NCBI GenBank assembly: GCA_016192845.1
Contig: JACPTI010000009.1
Location: forward strand, 1-62,260
DNA from: Acidobacteriota bacterium
Lineage (GTDB): Bacteria; Acidobacteriota; Vicinamibacteria; Vicinamibacterales; UBA2999
Length of the DNA: 62,260 nt
Direction: 5' to 3'
Shown here: in pieces, positions 46,292 through 55,326 of the stretch
How positions within the stretch are numbered: the first letter of the stretch is position 1
Layout of the letters: the number at the start of each line of letters is the position of its first letter
The notes under the pieces: generated by a model
The model's input: the letters and a program-made list of their open reading frames with translations, nothing else
Told to the model about the DNA's origin: nothing
The model's database searches: none
Position numbers and translations under genes: made by a program

Positions 46292-47833
46292 CTACGGCGC
46301 CACGCAGGCGAAACTGGCCGCCTCGTCTATGCTTCCCCTCCCTCGATATTTCGCGACCTGCGGATAGGGACACAGGGGCCGGGACCGGGTCACCTTTCCA
46401 TCGACACGGCGCGTGGCGATGATCTGTCCGGGTGCCTTGCCCTGCTCGACCCACTGTTCCAGCGCCGTCACCGGGTCGAACGCATTCGGTCCCTCACCGC
46501 CCCCGCAATGCCCCACCCCCGGCGCCAGAAACAGCTGCACCCACTCTTCGGTCCGGGCAGCGCCAACCGTCTCGAGCGCGCTCTTGTAGTAGTTGATGGT
46601 GGACTGAGCCGAGAAGTTCTGATCGCGCCAACCGTGATACAGGAGCAGCTTGCCGCCGCGCTGTCTGTACGCGCGAAGGTCGGCGGTCACGTTCAACGTA
46701 CCGTTATCGAGCCGGTCCGCCGGCGCCACCGCGCTCTCGAGGTCGAACGTCCGCCAGTTCCAGCTGGGATCCTTGTAGACGATGTACTTGAAGAACTCGG
46801 TGCCGAGGGGGCTCGGTTCCGGTCCCCCGATCTTGGTGGCCCACCCGAGCTCGGTGCCAAGGGCGAGACCCGGAAATATCAGCTCGCCCGTCTGTGAGTG
46901 CACTGCCGGAGTCGTGACGGTCCGCGCCGTTTCCACCTGCGCGGGCGTCAGGCACGACGGGGCGTCCGCACCTTTGCATTCGAGCGCCGCGAAATCGAAG
47001 CGGCACGCGGCCGGGTCGCCGATCAGGCCGTCCTGCAGCCCGTCACGGCCGTCGCAGGCGTTCAACACCGCCCTGTGAATCATCGGGTACTTGCTCGGGG
47101 GAATCGCGTGCATCGGACGGGCCGCCATCTTTCCCACGTGCACGTTCCACGCGCTGAGCCGTGTCTGCGGGTTCGCGGGCGCCCCGGCGATGATCCCGTC
47201 GTAATCGGACGGGAACCGCTGTGCTTCCATGAGCCCCTGCCGGCCGCCGGTCGAGCACCCATTCCAGTACGAGAGTCTTGGACCGGTCCCGTAGAAGGCA
47301 TCGATCATCGCCTTGGCAGCCACGGTCATCTCGTGCACCGCCCGGTAGCCGAAGTCCACCAGTCTCTCCGGGTGGTCAAGGAAGGGTGCGGCCGTTCCGC
47401 CCACGTGGCCCGTATCAGTCGACGCGGTCGCGTAGCCGCGCTTCAGCGCTTCGGCCATCCCGCGTTCGATGCCGCCGCTCCCGGACGTGTAGGTAATGGA
47501 CCCGGCGAATCCGCCGTTGCCCACGCCCTGGAACTTGCCGTTCCAGCCCGCGAGCGGCATCCAGACCTCGATCCTGATGTCCGAGTCGATCGACGGCCGC
47601 AGCGTGGCGGCGACGCGGCAGAACGCCGGCAGCTGTGTGAAAACGGCCGGCTGCGGCGGCGGACCCCCGCCCGTCGCGGGCGGCGCAAACGCGCCGGCGG
47701 CCACCGGCTGCGCCAGCGTGACCGTCGTATTGGGCAGACCGAGCGTCAGCAGGCTCGCGCAGGTTGCCGCGTGTGCGTCCGGCGTCATCAGAAGCACCAT
47801 CGCCAGACTGGAACCCAGGCTCTTCAGGTACAT
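46292..47833 (-). CDS. Secreted tannase/feruloyl esterase family protein
   Basis: 513 residues from ATG 47833, signal peptide SLGSSLAMVLLMTPDAHAA. Family features: FCRVAATLRPSIDSDIRIEVWMP, YWNGCSTGGRQGLMEAQRFPSDYDGIIAGAPA (in parts: GCSTGGRQ is the nucleophile Ser next to the paired Cys) and GVGHCGGGEGPNAFD with the catalytic His beside the second Cys. Hydrolyses aromatic ester bonds of plant polymers or tannins. Suggests use of plant-derived aromatics. Start upstream in a repeat cluster (to 47917) rejected. Confidence 0.9.
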   Translation of the reverse strand: MYLKSLGSSLAMVLLMTPDAHAATCASLLTLGLPNTTVTLAQPVAAGAFAPPATGGGPPPQPAVFTQLPAFCRVAATLRPSIDSDIRIEVWMPLAGWNGKFQGVGNGGFAGSITYTSGSGGIERGMAEALKRGYATASTDTGHVGGTAAPFLDHPERLVDFGYRAVHEMTVAAKAMIDAFYGTGPRLSYWNGCSTGGRQGLMEAQRFPSDYDGIIAGAPANPQTRLSAWNVHVGKMAARPMHAIPPSKYPMIHRAVLNACDGRDGLQDGLIGDPAACRFDFAALECKGADAPSCLTPAQVETARTVTTPAVHSQTGELIFPGLALGTELGWATKIGGPEPSPLGTEFFKYIVYKDPSWNWRTFDLESAVAPADRLDNGTLNVTADLRAYRQRGGKLLLYHGWRDQNFSAQSTINYYKSALETVGAARTEEWVQLFLAPGVGHCGGGEGPNAFDPVTALEQWVEQGKAPGQIIATRRVDGKVTRSRPLCPYPQVAKYRGRGSIDEAASFACVAP

Positions 47834-47851
47834 CGGCGACTCCTCGGTGGC

Positions 47852-48015
47852 ACGGCCCCAATTGGCGGGGTCCCCAACCGGGGTCCCCATCGCGCCCGCG
47901 CGATGCGGGGTCCCCACCGCGCACCCTTTTGCGCGGTGGGGTGCAGGTGGGGTGGCGTCGCGCGGACTTTGCGCGTTGGGGTGCCATGATGCCGTCGTTC
48001 GGCGGCGGAATCAAG
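47852..48015. repeat. Cluster of GGGG-CCCC palindromes
   Basis: Back-to-back hairpins: CCCCATCGCGC/GCGCGATGcGGGG (47886-47910), CCCCACCGCGCA/TGCGCGGTGGGG (47912-47941, identical to the arms in hrcA) and GCGCGGACTTTGCGCGTTGG (from 47960, shared with the kinase-gene palindrome), ending with TGCCGTCGTTCGGCGGCGGA (47990-48009), shared with 46168. It fills the divergent gap between the tannase and rsmE genes. Confidence 0.8.
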
Positions 48016-48037
48016 CGCGTTGACGCATAATCGCGCC

Positions 48038-48787
48038 GTGCTCCCGCGATTCTACGGGCCGGATGCCGAACGCCCCGGCGACATTATCCAGTTGCCCGAG
48101 GAGGAGGCCGGCCATCTCACACGGGTGCTCCGATTGAAAGCGGGCGCCCCGGTGTGCGTCTTCAACGGGCGAGGCGGTGAATTCGACGCAGTGGTCGGCG
48201 CCGCTGCGAAAGGGCGCGTCCGCGTGCGGCTCGGCGCCGCGCGCACGGCCGCACCGGAGCCGCGGGTCGCGGTGACGCTCGCTCAGGCGGTCCTCAAGGG
48301 CGACCACATGGACGAGGTGGTGCGCGATGCGGTCATGATGGGGGTGGCCGCCATCCAGCCGATCGTCACCACGCGGACCGAAGCGAGCCTGGCCGCGCTC
48401 GAGCGCGGCCGCCGCCGGGAGCGCTGGGAACGGATCGCGATCTCATCGGCCAAGCAGTGCGGCCGCGCCACGGTGCCGCCGATCCTCGAGCCGCGCGTCT
48501 TTGCCGACGTCGCCGCCGCGCTCGCTCACCTGTCGCTACCCGGCCCCGGACTGATGTTCGTCGAGCCCTCGGCCGCGAACGGGGCGCAAACCCTCGCCGA
48601 GCTGGGCGTCGCCCCGCCGCGCGAAACGACGGTCGTCATTGGACCGGAAGGCGGCTGGGACGCCGACGAGATCGATCGCGCCGCGGCCGCGTGCCGGCTC
48701 GTCACGCTCGGCGGCCGCACGCTGCGCGCCGACGCCATGGCACTCGTGGCGCTCGCGGCGCTCTACGCGGTCTGGCGCGAGTTCTGA
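48038..48787 (+). CDS. rsmE: 16S rRNA m3U1498 methyltransferase RsmE
   Basis: 249 residues from GTG 48038, chosen because the family begins with xPRFY; TTG 48020 is the longer option. N-terminal PUA-like domain (EEEAGHLTRVLRLKAGAPVCVFNGRGGEF, in parts) and SPOUT domain with VTLAQAVLKGDHMDEVVRDAVMMGV, ISSAKQCGRA, VVIGPEGGWDADEID and LGGRTLRADAMALVAL, the knot that binds SAM. Often next to prmA; here they are 6 kb apart. Confidence 0.93.
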   Translation: MLPRFYGPDAERPGDIIQLPEEEAGHLTRVLRLKAGAPVCVFNGRGGEFDAVVGAAAKGRVRVRLGAARTAAPEPRVAVTLAQAVLKGDHMDEVVRDAVMMGVAAIQPIVTTRTEASLAALERGRRRERWERIAISSAKQCGRATVPPILEPRVFADVAAALAHLSLPGPGLMFVEPSAANGAQTLAELGVAPPRETTVVIGPEGGWDADEIDRAAAACRLVTLGGRTLRADAMALVALAALYAVWREF

Positions 48788-48815
48788 GCGCTGCTATACT
48801 CGTTCCTACCTCCAG

Positions 48816-49841
48816 ATGTTCTTCCGCGGTCAGACCATCGGCAAGTACCGCATCGTCTCCTCGCTCGGGAGCGGCGGCTTCGGCACGGTCTACCTGGCGG
48901 AAGACACGTGGATCGACAAGAAGGTCGCCCTCAAGGTCCCGCACAAGCAGAACCTCGACTTCAGCGAGATGCTGAAGGAGCCGCGCCTGCTCGCCTCGAT
49001 GAGCCACCCGAACATCGTCACGGTACTCACCGCCGAGAAACAGGACGATGTGTTCTTCATCGTGATGGAGTACGTGCAGGGCGAGACGCTCGAACAGATC
49101 ATCCTTCGCGAAGGAGCGCTCGACCTGACGCGCGCGCTCGATTTCACCTGCCAGATCTGCAACGCCGTCGACCACGCGCACCGCGCCGGCATCCTCCACC
49201 GGGATCTGCGGCCCGGCAACATGCTCGTCTCCGACGCGGGCCTGCTCAAGGTCACCGACTTCGGCACGTCGCGGTTTCTCGAAATCGCGGCGCACGGCAC
49301 GACCGTGATCGGCAGCCCGCCGTACATGGCGCCGGAGCAGTTCCACGGCAAGGCGGTGTTTGCCAGCGACGTCTATTCCATCGGCGTCACGATGTACCAG
49401 ATGCTGACGGGGACGCTGCCGTACGACACGCCGGCGCCCGCCGACCTCGAGCGCCTGATGCGCGGCGGGCTCATCACCGCCCCGCGCCTGCGGAACCGCC
49501 GCATTCCGAAAGCGATCGACGACATCGTGCTGAAGGCGCTCGAGCCGGACGTGACGAAGCGGTATCAGCGCGCGTCGGAGCTGCTGGAGGACACGCTGGC
49601 GGCCCGGCGCACGCGGGGCCCCCAACGCGCGGACTTTGCGCGTTGGGGTGCCACATCGCCCCGCCGCACGCCGCGCCGGAGCGGCGCGGCGCCCGCCGCC
49701 GCTCCCCTCGACGCGAGCGTGTCGGAGATCCAGTCGCGCCTCCGGGCGCGCGAGACGCCGCAGCCGCGCTTTTGCTGGCACTGCCGGAAGCCGCTGCACG
49801 CCCGCGCCGACCGCTGCCCCTTCTGCGGCGAAAGCCAATAG
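48816..49841 (+). CDS. Ser/Thr protein kinase with C-terminal zinc ribbon
   Basis: 341 residues from ATG 48816; TATACT at 48794-48799 is a good -10. Hanks-type kinase: GSGGFGTVYLAED (P-loop), VALKVP (Lys), ILHRDLRPGNMLV (catalytic Asp; Arg replaces the usual Lys of HRDLKPxN), VTDFGTSRF and SPPYMAPEQF. No membrane helix. A palindrome (49620-49648) adds TRGPQRADFARWGAT in frame after the kinase domain. The end FCWHCRKPLHARADRCPFCGES is a four-Cys zinc ribbon (CxxC...CxxC). Target unknown. Confidence 0.88.
   Translation: MFFRGQTIGKYRIVSSLGSGGFGTVYLAEDTWIDKKVALKVPHKQNLDFSEMLKEPRLLASMSHPNIVTVLTAEKQDDVFFIVMEYVQGETLEQIILREGALDLTRALDFTCQICNAVDHAHRAGILHRDLRPGNMLVSDAGLLKVTDFGTSRFLEIAAHGTTVIGSPPYMAPEQFHGKAVFASDVYSIGVTMYQMLTGTLPYDTPAPADLERLMRGGLITAPRLRNRRIPKAIDDIVLKALEPDVTKRYQRASELLEDTLAARRTRGPQRADFARWGATSPRRTPRRSGAAPAAAPLDASVSEIQSRLRARETPQPRFCWHCRKPLHARADRCPFCGESQ
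49620..49648. repeat. Perfect palindrome inside the kinase gene
   Basis: CCCCAACGCGC (49620-49630) and GCGCGTTGGGG (49638-49648), loop GGACTTT. The right part, GCGCGGACTTTGCGCGTTGG and beyond, is identical to 47960 onward in the intergenic cluster. Confidence 0.85.
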
Positions 49842-49868
49842 AGTACGATCGGCCAAAGGAGCAGAGAG

Positions 49869-50831
49869 ATGGCTTTTCCGGGCACCGGCAAGATCTGGAT
49901 GAACGGGTCGTTGGTCGACTGGAAGGACGCGAAGATCCACATCGCGTCGCACGTCGTGCACTACGGGAGCGGCGTCTTCGAGGGCGCCCGGTGCTACGAC
50001 ACGCGGCAGGGGCCCGCCTGCTTTCGGCTCGACGCGCACCTGCGCCGCCTGATCGACTCGGCGCGCATCTACCGGATGGAGGTCCCGTACGACCAGCAGG
50101 CGCTGACCGACGCGGTCATGGAGACCATCCAGGTGAACGGGTTCCGGGCCTGCTACATCCGGCCGCTCGTCTATCGCGGCTACGACTCGCTCGGCGTCCA
50201 TCCCGGCGCCTGCCCCATCGACGTCGCCATCCTCGTCTGGGAGTGGGGCGCGTACTTCACGAAGGAGGCGATCGAGGAAGGGCTCGACGTCAAGGTGAGC
50301 ACCTGGATGCGCAACGCACCGAACACGACGCCCGCCATGGCGAAGAGCATCGCCAACTACGCCAACGCCCAGCTCATCAAGATGGAGGCGGTCGCCGACG
50401 GCTACGCCGAAGGCATCGCGCTCGACACGAGCGGCAACGTCAGCGAAGGAAGCGGCCAGAACGTCTTCATCGTCCGCGATGGCGTGATCTACACGCCGCC
50501 CATCGCCTCGTCCGTGCTGTGGGGCATCACTCGTGACTCGGTGATCACGATTGCGCGCGACCTCGGCTTCGAGGTCCGCGAGCAGGCGCTGCCCCGGGAG
50601 ACGCTGTATCTGGCCGACGAGGTGTTCTTCGTCGGCACCGCGGTCGAGGTGACGCCGATCCGGTCGATCGATCGGATCAAGGTCGGCCGGGGCCGGCGCG
50701 GGCCGGTGACCGAGGCGATCCAGCAGCGGTTCTTCCAGATCGTCCGGGGGGAGGCGCCCGACGCCCACGGCTGGCTGCAGTACGTGCACGCCCCGGCCGC
50801 GACTACATCCGGAGGCGCCTCGCGCCGATAG
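49869..50831 (+). CDS. ilvE: Branched-chain amino acid aminotransferase
   Basis: 320 residues, RBS AAAGGAG eight bases upstream. Class IV PLP fold: HVVHYGSGVFEGARCY, RLDAHLRRLIDSARIYRM, the Schiff-base Lys in PAMAKSIANYANAQLIKMEA (in the K-x(n)-Y-x-N-x pattern), DTSGNVSEGSGQNVFIV and FFVGTAVEVTPIRSID. Last step in Leu, Ile and Val synthesis. Confidence 0.94.
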   Translation: MAFPGTGKIWMNGSLVDWKDAKIHIASHVVHYGSGVFEGARCYDTRQGPACFRLDAHLRRLIDSARIYRMEVPYDQQALTDAVMETIQVNGFRACYIRPLVYRGYDSLGVHPGACPIDVAILVWEWGAYFTKEAIEEGLDVKVSTWMRNAPNTTPAMAKSIANYANAQLIKMEAVADGYAEGIALDTSGNVSEGSGQNVFIVRDGVIYTPPIASSVLWGITRDSVITIARDLGFEVREQALPRETLYLADEVFFVGTAVEVTPIRSIDRIKVGRGRRGPVTEAIQQRFFQIVRGEAPDAHGWLQYVHAPAATTSGGASRR

Positions 50832-50841
50832 ATCAGGGGCG

Positions 50842-51987
50842 ATGCACGTCAACGACCTGCTGAAGGTGGCCGTCGAACGCGGCGCCTCGGACCTGCACCT
50901 CAAGGCCGGGAGCTACCCGATGATGCGGGTTGGGGGTGACCTGTACCCCCTGGCGCAGGAGCGGCTCAGCCACGACGACATGATGGCGATCGCGCAGACC
51001 ATCCTGCCGACGGAGGTGCGCGAGAAGTTCAAGGACACGCACGAGGTGGACCTCGCTTACAGCGTGACGGGCCTCAGCCGTTTCCGCTGCAACGCCTTCC
51101 AGCAGCGCGGCACCCTCGGCATGACGTTCCGCGTCATCCCGATGCGCGTGCTGACGATTCCCGAGCTGATGCTCCCGCCGGTCCTCAAGAAGATTGCGCA
51201 TGAGGAGCGCGGACTCGTGCTGGTCACGGGCACCACCGGCTCGGGCAAGAGCACGACGCTCGCCTCGATGATCGACGAGATCAACACGGCGCAGACGGTC
51301 AACATCATGACCATCGAGGACCCGATCGAGTTCCTGCACCGCGACAAGCGCTCGATCATCTGCCAGCGCGAGGTCGGTACCGACACCAGCTCGTTCGCGC
51401 AGGCGCTGCGGAGCGCCCTCCGGCAGGACCCGGACGTCATCCTCGTCGGCGAGATGCGCGATTTCGAGACGATCGAGACCGCACTCCTCGCGGCCGAAAC
51501 GGGCCACCTCGTCTTCTCCACGCTGCACACGCTCGACGCGACCGAGACGATCAACCGGATTATCAGCGTCTTCCCCCCCCACCAGCAGCAGCAGGTCCGC
51601 ATCCAGCTGGCAAGCGTCCTCAAGGCGGCGATCTCGCAGCGGCTGATGCCGCGGGCCGACGGCAAGGGGCGCGTGCCGGCGGTCGAGGTGATGATCACGA
51701 CGCCGTTCATCCGCGACTGCATCCTCGACCGCGACAAGACGAGCCAGATCCGCGGCGCCATCGCGCAGGGGACGTCGCAGTACGGGATGCAGACCTTCGA
51801 CCAGTCGATCTTCTTCCTGTACGAACAGAAGTTCGTCACGCCGGAGGAGGCGCTCCGCTGGGCGTCGAACCCGGACGAGTTCAAGCTGCGGATGCAGGGG
51901 ATTACGACGACCTCCGACATGGCGCGCGACGAGATGGCGCGCGCCGGTGCCGGCGGCGCGCCGCAGATTCAGCGCTTCGGCGGCTGA
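50842..51987 (+). CDS. pilT: Type IV pilus retraction ATPase PilT
   Basis: 381 residues. N-terminal PAS-like part (LLKVAVERGASDLHLKAGSYPMMRV, in parts), Walker A GTTGSGKST (130-138), Asp box IMTIEDPIEFLH, Walker B ILVGEMRDFETIETAL and His box TGHLVFSTLHT. Powers pilus retraction for twitching and DNA uptake, in line with comEC. A AAGTCAC array starts 12 bases after its stop. Confidence 0.92.
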   Translation: MHVNDLLKVAVERGASDLHLKAGSYPMMRVGGDLYPLAQERLSHDDMMAIAQTILPTEVREKFKDTHEVDLAYSVTGLSRFRCNAFQQRGTLGMTFRVIPMRVLTIPELMLPPVLKKIAHEERGLVLVTGTTGSGKSTTLASMIDEINTAQTVNIMTIEDPIEFLHRDKRSIICQREVGTDTSSFAQALRSALRQDPDVILVGEMRDFETIETALLAAETGHLVFSTLHTLDATETINRIISVFPPHQQQQVRIQLASVLKAAISQRLMPRADGKGRVPAVEVMITTPFIRDCILDRDKTSQIRGAIAQGTSQYGMQTFDQSIFFLYEQKFVTPEEALRWASNPDEFKLRMQGITTTSDMARDEMARAGAGGAPQIQRFGG

Positions 51988-51998
51988 CGCCGGCCACC

Positions 51999-52124
51999 TC
52001 ACAAGTCACAAGTCACAAGGCTCAAGTCACAAGTCACAAATGGTCCGCACCACAGCGGACGTTGTGACTTGTGACTTGTGACTTGTGACTTGTGACTTGT
52101 GACTTGTGACTTGTGACTTGTGAC
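51999..52124. repeat. AAGTCAC/TTGTGAC repeat palindrome
   Basis: Left arm 51999-52039 with TCACAAG/TCACAAGG units; centre hairpin GTCCGC-accaca-GCGGAC (52043-52060); right arm 52062-52124 with nine perfect tandem copies of TTGTGAC. The right end runs directly into recX, whose first codons are missing. A sister array is at 59559-59692. Confidence 0.92.
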
Positions 52125-52585
52125 TTCCAAGTACAAAGCTGCTGGCGCGCCGCGAGCTGAGCGAGGCGCAGCTGCGCGCGCGTTTCCTGCGGCGGCAGTT
52201 CGACGAGGACGAGGTCGACGCTGCGGTCGCCCGGCTCCGGCGCGAGGGGGCGCTCGACGATCGCCGGACGGCGCTCGCCTGCGCCCGCACCGAAGCGCAC
52301 GTCAAGCGGCACGGCCGCCTGCGCGCGCTCCGGCAGGTCGAGGCGATCGGCATCCCGCGCGCCGTTGCCCGCGCGGCGGTCGCGGAAGCCTTTGCCGACC
52401 TGGACGAGGACGCGCTCATCGCGCAGGCGCTCGAGCGCCGGCTGCGCCGGGGCGGAGGCGGCGCCGAGCCGACGCCGGCCGCGCTCGCGCGCCTCCACCG
52501 GTATCTGCTCGCGCAGGGCTTCGACGCGGGCCGCGTGACGGCCGCACTCCGGAGCCGCCTCAAGGTTGCCGTCCATGACGATTAG
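52124..52585 (+). CDS. recX: Regulatory protein RecX, 5' end disrupted by a repeat array
   Basis: The frame from 52124 reads LPSTKLLARRELSEAQLRARFLRRQFDEDEV (in parts: KLLARRELSEAQL), ARLRREGALDDRRTALACARTEAHVKRHG and YLLAQGFDAGRVTAAL, the three helical repeats of RecX, ending at TAG 52583-52585. There is no ATG, GTG or TTG in frame before LLARREL; a stop lies at 52121 in the last repeat unit. About ten N-terminal residues and the start codon have been lost to the array. RecX inhibits RecA filaments. It may start at CTG or be silent. Overlaps alaS by 11 bases. Confidence 0.75.
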   Translation, partial: LPSTKLLARRELSEAQLRARFLRRQFDEDEVDAAVARLRREGALDDRRTALACARTEAHVKRHGRLRALRQVEAIGIPRAVARAAVAEAFADLDEDALIAQALERRLRRGGGGAEPTPAALARLHRYLLAQGFDAGRVTAALRSRLKVAVHDD

Positions 52586-55317
52586 CGCGAACGAGGTTCG
52601 CCGCTCGTTCCTCGCCTACTTCGAGCGCCACGGCCACCGCGTCGTCCCCAGCTCGCCGCTCGTGCCGCACGACGACCCCACCCTGCTCTTCACCAACGCG
52701 GGGATGAACCAGTTCAAGGACCTGTTCCTCGGCCGCGAAAAGCGCGACTACACGCGCGCCGCCACCGCGCAGAAGTGCATGCGCGTCAGCGGCAAGCACA
52801 ACGACCTCGACAGCGTCGGGCCGTCACTGCGCCATCACACGTTCTTCGAGATGCTCGGCAACTTCTCCTTCGGCGACTACTTCAAGCAGGAGGCGATCCC
52901 GTTTGCGTGGGACCTGCTGACGAAGGAGTGGAACCTGCCGCCGGACCGCCTCTACGCCACCGTGTTCAGAGGTGAAGCGGGCGTTCCGCGCGACGGCGAG
53001 GCGTACGACGTCTGGGCCCGGTTCCTGCCGCCCGAGCGGATTGGCGAGCTCGGCACCTCCGACAACTTCTGGCAGATGGGCGACACCGGCCCGTGCGGCC
53101 GCTGCTCCGAGATTTACTACTACCACGGCCCGGACATTGCCTGCAGCGCAGAGGGCACGAAGGCCGGCTGCCGCGGCCTCGAGTGCAGCTGCGACCGCTA
53201 CATCGAAATCTGGAACAACGTCTTCATGGAGTTCGACCGGCAGGCCGACGGCACGCTCAGGCCGCTGCCGGCCCCCTCCATCGACACGGGGCTGGGGCTC
53301 GAGCGCGTCACGGCGGTGCTCCAGGGGTACCTGTCGAACTACGACACGGATCTCTTCACGCCAATTCTCGATGCAATCGGTGAATTGACGGGACTTGTAT
53401 ATGGCGCGAAGAAGCTTCCTCCAATGCCCGACGTGCCAGCGCTCGCGCAGGCAGAGTCGCGGAAGGCAGGCGTTGAGGCGATTGATATCTCGATGCGCGT
53501 TGTCGCCGATCACATGAGGGCAACCGCGTTCCTAATTGCCGACGGCGTTACTCCTTCCAATGAAGGGCGAGGATACGTTCTGCGAAAAATCATGCGGCGT
53601 GCCATGCGGCACGGCTATCGACTAGGACTTGAGCGCCCGCTCTTGCATCTTCTGGTCGACAGGGTGGTTCGCGAATATGGAAAAGCGTACCCCGAACTCG
53701 TTTCTGGCCAACGTCACATCGTTGACGTAGTACACGCGGAAGAACGTAAGTTCCGGGGTGTAATCACAGAAGGTCTGCCGCGACTCGAAGAGGTTCTCAA
53801 GGAAGCCGAATCTGGCAACAAGGTGGTTTCCGGTGAAGCCGCTTTTCGCCTTTACGACACCTTTGGTGTTCCGCTGGATTTCATTGAGGACACTATCGAT
53901 AGTCGTAAGTTGATGTTCGATCGCGATGGATTCAATCGCGCGATGGAGGCTCAGAGAACAAGAGCACGCGCCAAAAGCAAGTTTGGGATCAAAGTTGAAT
54001 CCGTCGATACCTTGTTTACTGGGCGCGAGACACCCTTATGGCAAACTCGCCCCGAGCTGGCGTCCACCGCCGACACGTTCCGCGGCTACGAGACAACCAG
54101 CGTCAACACGCAGATCGTCGAGCTGCTCGACGCAAACCGACGCGCGGTCGACCGATTGAATGCGGGCGAAGAGGGGTTCGTGGCACTCGCCGAAACGCCG
54201 TTCTACCTGCAGTCGGGCGGGCAGGTCTCCGACACCGGCCGTCTGAGCGGTCCAGGCGGCGAAGCGACCGTCACCGATGTCGTGAAGGGGCCGGCCGATC
54301 TCCCCCGCTTCCACGCCGTGACGGTGACGCGCGGCGTGCTGGCTTGGCGCGACCTGGTCACCGCGGAGGTCGACGTCGCCTCGCGCGACGCGACGCGCCG
54401 GAACCACACGGCGACGCACCTCGTCCACGCCGCCCTGCGGCAGGTGCTCGGCGCGCACGTCAAGCAGGCCGGATCCCTCGTCGCGCCCGACCGGCTGCGC
54501 TTCGACTTCGTCCACTTCGGCCCACTCACGCCCGAGCAGATCGCCGACATCGAGCGCATCGTCAACGAGCACATCGTCCGGAACGAGGCGGTCCAGACCG
54601 ACGTCAGGAGCACACAGGAGGCGATCGCGGCGGGCGCGATGGCGCTCTTCGGCGAGAAGTACGGCGAGCGCGTCCGCGTCGTCTCGATTCCCGGGTTCAG
54701 CGTGGAGTTGTGCGGCGGCACGCACGTGCGCGCCACCGGTGACATCGGCCTGTTCGCGATCGTCTCGGAGGGCGGCGTCGCGGCCGGCGTCCGGCGCATC
54801 GAGGCGATTACCGGCCTGGAGTCGCTGGCCGTCTTCCAGCGCACCCGCGGCGAGCTGGCGCAGGTGTCGGCGGCGCTTGGCGCGAGGCCCGGCGAGCTGG
54901 CGGCGCGGATCGCCGCCCTGCAGGAAGAGAACCGGAAGCTCGCCCGCGAGCTGCAGCAGGCGCGGATGAAGGCGGCCCTGGGCGGCGGCGCCGGTCCGGC
55001 CGAGGAGGTGACGGAGGTCGCCGGCGTCAAGCTGGTCGCCCGCGAGGTCAGCGGCCTCGATAAACCGCTCCCGCATCAAGAGCGGGATTGTCATCCTGGC
55101 CCAGCCGTCCGACGGCAAGGTGGCGATCGTCGTCGGCGTCACGCCGGACCTGACGAAGAAGGCGCCGGCCGGCCAGATCGTCAAGCAGATTGCGCCCATC
55201 GTCGGCGGCGGCGGCGGCGGGCGGCCCGATTTCGCCGAGGCGGGCGGCAGGGATCCGTCGAAGATTGGCGAGATGCTCGCGGCGAGCCGCGGCATCATCG
55301 AAAAAATGCTGACGTAA
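52575..55317 (+). pseudogene. alaS: Alanyl-tRNA synthetase, frameshifted near the 3' end
   Basis: ATG 52575. Class II core (LFTNAGMNQFKDLFLG, HHTFFEMLGNFSFGDYFK), editing domain (RNHTATHLVHAALRQVLGAHVKQAGS, in parts; SIPGFSVELCGGTHVRATGDIG) and C-Ala linker coiled coil are present in frame to about 55060. There the frame shifts: the expected [29 protein letters not shown] is in the next frame and ends correctly at 55317 (RGIIEKMLT). About nine residues after SGLD are also missing. As the gene is essential, either the read is wrong or the C-Ala domain is dispensable here. Codons in 53365-54045 are unlike the rest. Confidence 0.88.
53365..54045. other. Segment of foreign codon use inside alaS
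   Basis: From about residue 264 to 490 of AlaRS, third positions switch from nearly all G/C to mixed use (codons such as GAA, TTG, CTT, GTA, TAT, AAA, GGA, ACT), then return to G/C abruptly. The reading frame is continuous on both sides and the protein is colinear with the family. Confidence 0.75.
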
Positions 55318-55326
55318 AGGGGACCT

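Noticed and set aside
51999..52124. Possible CRISPR array (regular short repeats)
   Set aside because: Units are 7 bases with no unique spacers, and the second half is the reverse complement of the first; no cas genes nearby.
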